Translations under genes and position numbers: made by a program | NCBI GenBank assembly: GCA_051650265.1 | Contig: JBOFIR010000019.1 | Coordinates: 1 to 25,287, forward strand | Origin: JBOFEH01 sp051650265 | GTDB taxonomy: Bacteria; Bacillota; Clostridia; Lachnospirales; Cellulosilyticaceae | Reading direction: 5' to 3' | Length of the DNA: 25,287 bases | Shown: piece by piece, positions 21,650 to 25,287 of the stretch | Layout: each line of letters starts with the position of its first letter | Position numbering within the stretch: the first letter of the stretch is position 1 | Notes under the pieces: model-generated | Databases searched by the model: none | What the model was told of the DNA's origin: nothing | Seen by the model: only the letters and a program-made list of their open reading frames with translations

Positions 21650-23071
21650 ATGATGAAAAAAGAAGGACAGGAACCAGCAAAATCGACTCAGGGAATTGTT
21701 TTTAAAGAAAAACTAGGTCCATCACAAATACTCGTAGGAGGATTCTTTGTAGTCATCTTGATTGCAACAGGACTACTCATGCTACCGATCAGTAGCAATA
21801 CAGGAGAGGCGACATCTTTTATTGATGCACTCTTTACGTCTACATCAGCTGTATGTGTGACAGGACTTGCAGTAGTGAATACTTTAGAACACTGGTCTGA
21901 GTTTGGTAAGCTCGTGATTTTGCTATGTATCCAAATAGGTGGTCTAGGATTTATGACCATGGTGAGTATGATCTTCATCTTGATGGGCAAAAAAATCACC
22001 TTAAAGAATAGACTGATTATGCAAGAAGCACTCAGCTTCAATACGACAGCTGGGATTGTAAGATTTACAAAGTTGATTGTGAAGTTGACACTTGCTGTAG
22101 AAGGTGCAGGGGCACTCTTATTAGCACTTGTGTTTGTGCCAGAACATGGCTTATTCAAAGGGATTGCTTATGCGATTTTCCACTCCATCTCAGCATTTTG
22201 TAATGCAGGGTTTGATTTAGTAGGGGGTAGTAGTTTGACACCTTATGTGGGCAATGGTATTGTGAACTTTACAGTCATGGCACTGATCATCTGTGGTGGC
22301 CTAGGCTTTACAGTGTGGATTGATACATACAATGCAGTCAAAGCGAAGAGAGAAGCTGCTGAGCACTTCACTTGGAAGCAAGCTTTGTACAAGTTATCAC
22401 TACACACCAAGATTGTATGGATTATTACGATTGCACTGATTGTAGGAGGCTTTATCTTCTTCTTTGCAATGGAGTATGCGAATCCAGCCACACTAGGTGC
22501 ACTCACATTCAAGGAGAAGCTCTATGCAGCATTGTTCCAGTCTGTATCACCACGTACAGCAGGATTCAATACGATTCCACTTGCAGATCTGACCATGCCA
22601 TCAAAACTCATGACCATGATCTTGATGTTCATTGGGGGATCACCAGCAGGGACAGCGGGTGGTATCAAAACGGTAACGATTGGTGTATTAATTCTCTGTG
22701 CATTGTCTACTATTAAAGGTAAGGAAAGTACAGTGATTTTTAGAAGAAAGATTCCAACATCAATTATACTCAGAGCATTAACCGTTATTATGATTGCATT
22801 TACAGTCGTCTTTACGATGCTTATGATTCTTACAGTAACAGAGGATGCAGCTTTTATTGATATTATGTTTGAAGTCGTATCAGCCTTTGCAACAGTAGGA
22901 TTAACATTGGGGATTACACCAGCCTTGTCATTGCCTGGGAAATTAATCATCATTTTGTTGATGTTTATCGGTAGACTTGGAACCGTCACAATGGCAGTAG
23001 CGCTTATGATCAAACAAGAGAAAAATAAAGGTGCAATCCAATACCCAGAAGAAAAAATTATGGTGGGTTAG
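21650..23071 (+). CDS. ktrB: Potassium uptake protein, KtrB/TrkH family channel subunit
   Basis: The 473-residue membrane protein has the fourfold helix-pore-helix layout of KtrB/TrkH. The four pore loops carry the selectivity-filter glycines in SAVCVTGLAVV (about 66-76), SAFCNAGFDLVG (about 180-191), SVSPRTAGFNTI (about 295-306) and SAFATVGLTLG (about 410-420). GGSPAGTAGGIKT lies in the loop region known to gate KtrB. KtrB normally forms a dimer on a KtrA ring and imports K+ driven by Na+ or membrane potential. ktrA follows after 27 nt in the same operon. Two adjacent ATGs (21650, 21653) could both serve as starts; an AAAGAGG ribosome binding site lies about nine bases upstream. KtrB versus TrkH naming rests on length and partner size. 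Confidence 0.94.
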   Translation: MMKKEGQEPAKSTQGIVFKEKLGPSQILVGGFFVVILIATGLLMLPISSNTGEATSFIDALFTSTSAVCVTGLAVVNTLEHWSEFGKLVILLCIQIGGLGFMTMVSMIFILMGKKITLKNRLIMQEALSFNTTAGIVRFTKLIVKLTLAVEGAGALLLALVFVPEHGLFKGIAYAIFHSISAFCNAGFDLVGGSSLTPYVGNGIVNFTVMALIICGGLGFTVWIDTYNAVKAKREAAEHFTWKQALYKLSLHTKIVWIITIALIVGGFIFFFAMEYANPATLGALTFKEKLYAALFQSVSPRTAGFNTIPLADLTMPSKLMTMILMFIGGSPAGTAGGIKTVTIGVLILCALSTIKGKESTVIFRRKIPTSIILRALTVIMIAFTVVFTMLMILTVTEDAAFIDIMFEVVSAFATVGLTLGITPALSLPGKLIIILLMFIGRLGTVTMAVALMIKQEKNKGAIQYPEEKIMVG

Positions 23072-23098
23072 GCACACACACAAAAGGAGATTTTTGAG

Positions 23099-23764
23099 AT
23101 GAGAATGAAACAATTTGTTGTATTTGGACTTGGTCGTTTTGGTATTAGTCTTGCAACAACACTTGCAGAAGCAGGTTATGAAGTCATGGTAGTAGATAAA
23201 TCAGAGGAGCGTATTCAAGAGATCTCAGCACTTGTAACACATGCAGTGCAAGCAGATGCAGCAGACATGGATACACTCAGATCACTAGGCATTCGTAACT
23301 TTGATGTCGCGATTGTAGCAATCGGTAAAGATATTCAAGCAAGTATTATGACAACGCTTCTTCTTAAAGAAATTGGAATACCTTATGTGGTAGCGAAAGC
23401 AAGCAGTGAGATTCATGAGCGTGTACTTCGTAAGATCGGTGCAGATCGTATCATCTTACCAGAGCATGAGATGGGCATGCGTATTGCAACTAACCTTATG
23501 TCAGGTAATATTATAGATTATATTCAACTTTCATCAGAATACAGTATCGTAGAGATTGCGATCTTACAAGAGTGGGCAAACAGAACGATTATGGATGTCA
23601 ACTTCAGAGCGAAGTATGGTATCAATATTATCGCTGTTCAGCGTCATGGCAAGATCGACATCTCACCAACACCAGACTATATCTTAAGTTCAGAGGATGT
23701 ACTGGTAGTCGTTGGTTCTACAAAACAACTTCAATTGTTAGAGTCAGCACGTTATGGAAAATAA
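23099..23764 (+). CDS. ktrA: Potassium uptake regulatory subunit KtrA (RCK domain)
   Basis: The 221-residue cytoplasmic protein has the RCK layout of KtrA. An N-terminal Rossmann domain (about 1-135) has the dinucleotide loop GLGRFG (10-15) and the acidic D33 after the second strand. A C-terminal RCK_C domain (about 140-221) carries SIVEIAILQEWANRT and LSSEDVLVVVG. The ring of eight subunits gates KtrB through ATP/ADP binding at the N-domain; in Firmicutes the C-domain can bind cyclic di-AMP. The length fits a single RCK unit, not the duplicated TrkA. The gene has an AAAGGAGA site at proper spacing and overlaps the next gene by 11 nt. Confidence 0.95.
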   Translation: MRMKQFVVFGLGRFGISLATTLAEAGYEVMVVDKSEERIQEISALVTHAVQADAADMDTLRSLGIRNFDVAIVAIGKDIQASIMTTLLLKEIGIPYVVAKASSEIHERVLRKIGADRIILPEHEMGMRIATNLMSGNIIDYIQLSSEYSIVEIAILQEWANRTIMDVNFRAKYGINIIAVQRHGKIDISPTPDYILSSEDVLVVVGSTKQLQLLESARYGK

Positions 23765-24542
23765 ATTTATATCAAGTAGTCAAAACCCTATCATCAAAAA
23801 TATTATCCAACTTCAAAAGAAAAGATCTGAACGCAGAAAACAAGGATTATTTGTGGTGGAAGGGATTAAGCAGGTCAATGAGATTCCAGATCATTACCCT
23901 GTTGAATACTATATTACAACTGAGGACTACGACAGCAATCAGATTACCAACCTTGCCAAGGGCAAGTGGATTGTCGTACCTCAGGAACTTTTCAAGCAAA
24001 TGAGTGATACCGAGACACCTCAAGGTGTTATGGCAGTCGTGAAGAAACAGGAGCTGACTTTAGCAGATGTTCCAAAGAAAGACCGTCCATTCTATCTGGT
24101 GCTTGAGAATCTACAAGACCCAGGGAATCTCGGTACCATCATCAGAAGTGCCTATGGCTTCGATGTGGATGCGATCCTCATCACCAAAGGGTCAGTGGAC
24201 CTTTATAGTCCAAAGACGCTGCGCTCTACCATGAGTGCCCTCTTCCATGTACCAATCGTGGCAGAGGTAGAGATGAGTGAGTGTATAGACTGGATTGGTG
24301 CGCAAGGTGTGACACTCTATGCTACGGCATTAGAGGAGTCCAAAGTCCTTTATGATGTAGACTATACAGAAGGATGTGCATTGGTCATCGGCAATGAAGC
24401 CAATGGGGTCACAGAATCTACCAAAGAGATTGCTCACCAGAAGGTGCGTATTCCGATGCCAGGGGGATTAGAGTCACTCAATGCATCGATTGCAGCATCC
24501 ATCTGTATGTATGAAGTCATGAAACAAAGAACGGCCAAATAG
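23754..24542 (+). CDS. SpoU/TrmH-family RNA 2'-O-methyltransferase
   Basis: The 262-residue protein transfers a methyl group from S-adenosylmethionine to a ribose of rRNA or tRNA. The N-terminal substrate-binding domain (about 1-95) has the usual SSQNPIIKNIIQLQKKRSER start. The SPOUT knot domain shows motif 1 NLQDPGNLGTIIRSA (119-133, with the catalytic Arg), motif 2 VIGNEANGV (211-219) and motif 3 PMPGGLESLNAS (234-245). In Clostridia such genes often sit near pheST and are annotated 23S rRNA methyltransferase; here the gene instead overlaps ktrA. The exact nucleotide target cannot be read from the sequence. No clear ribosome binding site precedes ATG 23754, so translation is probably coupled to ktrA. 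Confidence 0.94.
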   Translation: MENKFISSSQNPIIKNIIQLQKKRSERRKQGLFVVEGIKQVNEIPDHYPVEYYITTEDYDSNQITNLAKGKWIVVPQELFKQMSDTETPQGVMAVVKKQELTLADVPKKDRPFYLVLENLQDPGNLGTIIRSAYGFDVDAILITKGSVDLYSPKTLRSTMSALFHVPIVAEVEMSECIDWIGAQGVTLYATALEESKVLYDVDYTEGCALVIGNEANGVTESTKEIAHQKVRIPMPGGLESLNASIAASICMYEVMKQRTAK

Positions 24543-24551
24543 TGATCAAAT

Positions 24552-24595
24552 TACTTGACAATGGGAAATGAAATCACTATAATGAATGTCAAGTA
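24552..24595 (+). promoter_or_regulatory. asnS promoter within a 9-bp inverted repeat
   Basis: A consensus TTGACA (24555-24560) and TATAAT (24578-24583) are 17 nt apart. The -35 belongs to TACTTGACA (24552-24560), mirrored by TGTCAAGTA (24587-24595) just after the -10. The start of transcription would lie at about 24590, inside the second arm. Confidence 0.75.
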
Positions 24596-24891
24596 GATTA
24601 TGTTATGTAAAAGACGATGAAAAGACGAGTAGTCATGGAAGCAGTCTTACAGAGAGCCAATGGTGGTGGGAATTTGGCAGATAAACCGTGATGAAGAACA
24701 GCTTGGAGTTGCTAACTGAACAGCCATGGGCTTAGTAGGCTTAGACGGGTCTAGACCGTTATATCTAGAGCATATTATTGGATATGCTTCAATGAGGTGG
24801 GCTGCATCAGGCAGTCAACTAGGGTGGTATCGCGGAGACACAGCCTTCGTCCCTATTACGTATGTACGTATATAGGGCGAGGGCTTTTTTT
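24590..24891 (+). promoter_or_regulatory. T-box riboswitch, tRNA-Asn specific, upstream of asnS
   Basis: The T-box core GGGTGGTATCGCGG (24822-24835) follows a long stem I region. In the segment GATGAAG-AAC-AGCTTGGAGTT, the AAC at 24697-24699 occupies the same position as TTC in the pheS leader and specifies asparagine, matching asnS. The terminator (24842-24885, bulged T at 24850) ends in seven Ts (24885-24891). Uncharged tRNA-Asn would stabilise the antiterminator. The bulge reads TGGT, as in the pheS leader. The leader accounts for most of the 405-nt gap before asnS. Confidence 0.95.
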
Positions 24892-24947
24892 GTACCTATA
24901 TATCGGAGTGGCTGTGAGTTACAATCAACCTAAAGGAGATGAACTTT

Positions 24948-25287
24948 ATGCAAACAACATCAATCAGACATTTATACCAGGGGTATAGTGAAAAAGGCAG
25001 TCAATCAGTAACAGTTGCTGGTTGGGTAAGAACAGTAAGAGACTCAAAAACATTTGGATTTATCGAATTAAACGATGGGACATTCTTCAAAGGTGTTCAA
25101 ATCGTATTCGATGATCAACTTGCAAACTTCAAAGACATCGCAAAACTTGGCGTAGGTGCAGCGATCATCGTAACAGGTGAACTCATCTTAACACCAGCTC
25201 AAAAGCAACCATTTGAGATCAAAGCAGTAGCAGTAGAGATTGAAGGGGCATGCCCAGCAGAGTACCCACTTCAAAAGAAACGTCACT
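24948..25287 (+). CDS. asnS: Asparaginyl-tRNA synthetase, N-terminal part (cut by window end)
   Basis: The ORF starts at ATG 24948 after AAAGGAG (24932-24938) and stays open to the window edge, giving 113 residues. The sequence is the OB-fold anticodon-binding domain of a class IIb synthetase: MQTTSIRHLYQGYSEKG, then VAGWVRTVRDSKTFGFIEL, NDGTFFKGVQIVFD and a VTGELILTPAQKQPFEIKA segment. AsnS rather than AspS is supported by the start of the protein and by the AAC specifier of the leader. The enzyme attaches asparagine to tRNA-Asn. The catalytic domain lies beyond the window. Confidence 0.95.
   Translation, partial: MQTTSIRHLYQGYSEKGSQSVTVAGWVRTVRDSKTFGFIELNDGTFFKGVQIVFDDQLANFKDIAKLGVGAAIIVTGELILTPAQKQPFEIKAVAVEIEGACPAEYPLQKKRH

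Noticed and set aside
22522..23013. 163-codon antisense open frame inside ktrB, and other long antisense frames (for example 481-789, 14276-14710)
   Set aside because: They lie wholly opposite well-supported genes, resemble no family and have no ribosome binding sites; they follow from codon bias of the real genes.
1..25287. Mobile element, prophage, CRISPR array or tRNA/rRNA gene
   Set aside because: No transposase, integrase or phage gene, no regularly spaced repeats and no tRNA-like cloverleaf was seen; the T-boxes contain tRNA-pairing sequences only.

Overview
The window reads as chromosomal core DNA of a low-GC Gram-positive anaerobe. I place it in Clostridia, probably the Lachnospirales/Lachnospiraceae-Cellulosilyticum neighbourhood. 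Grounds: T-box-controlled aminoacyl-tRNA synthetase genes, a PPi-type next to an ATP-type phosphofructokinase, a TIDLD variant of the PfkA active-site loop that I associate with Lachnospiraceae, a pyruvate kinase with the extra C-terminal domain, and strong Shine-Dalgarno sites. The genus call is inference. I see no rRNA or tRNA genes, insertion sequences, phage genes or CRISPR array.

Layout. (1) 1-1830: a small accessory cassette, with a two-helix membrane peptide, a PadR repressor, a DUF2812 membrane protein and a DUF3784-like membrane protein. A consensus promoter with an array of TATATCG/CGATATA operator sites precedes it, and a 23-bp perfect hairpin closes it. (2) 1845-3098, minus strand: PPi-type phosphofructokinase. 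(3) 3264-3965: orphan OmpR-type regulator with a degenerate receiver. (4) 3982-7784: T-box(Phe), pheS, pheT, terminator. (5) 7885-9433: orphan sugar-type ABC substrate-binding lipoprotein, followed by a C-rich hairpin that may be a small RNA. (6) 9468-10951: MATE exporter. (7) 10957-12917: AbgT-family transporter behind a long, dyad-rich, AT-rich regulatory region. (8) 12930-14878: BlaI-type repressor and M56 membrane metallopeptidase sensor without a penicillin-binding domain. (9) 15033-18488: dnaE. (10) 18500-21554: pfkA-pyk glycolytic operon with a 33-codon leader ORF. (11) 21553-24542: ktrB-ktrA potassium uptake plus a SpoU/TrmH methyltransferase, overlapping or closely spaced. (12) 24552-25287: T-box(Asn) and the 5' part of asnS, cut by the window end.

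How the genes fit together. pheS/pheT and asnS are each controlled by uncharged cognate tRNA; the specifier codons can be read directly as TTC (Phe) and AAC (Asn). pfkA-pyk gives the two classical irreversible glycolytic steps, while the PPi-dependent PFK gives a reversible alternative at the same step. The BlaI/M56 pair and the PadR cassette are self-contained one-component sensing modules and the best candidates for undescribed biology here. The rest is ordinary housekeeping.
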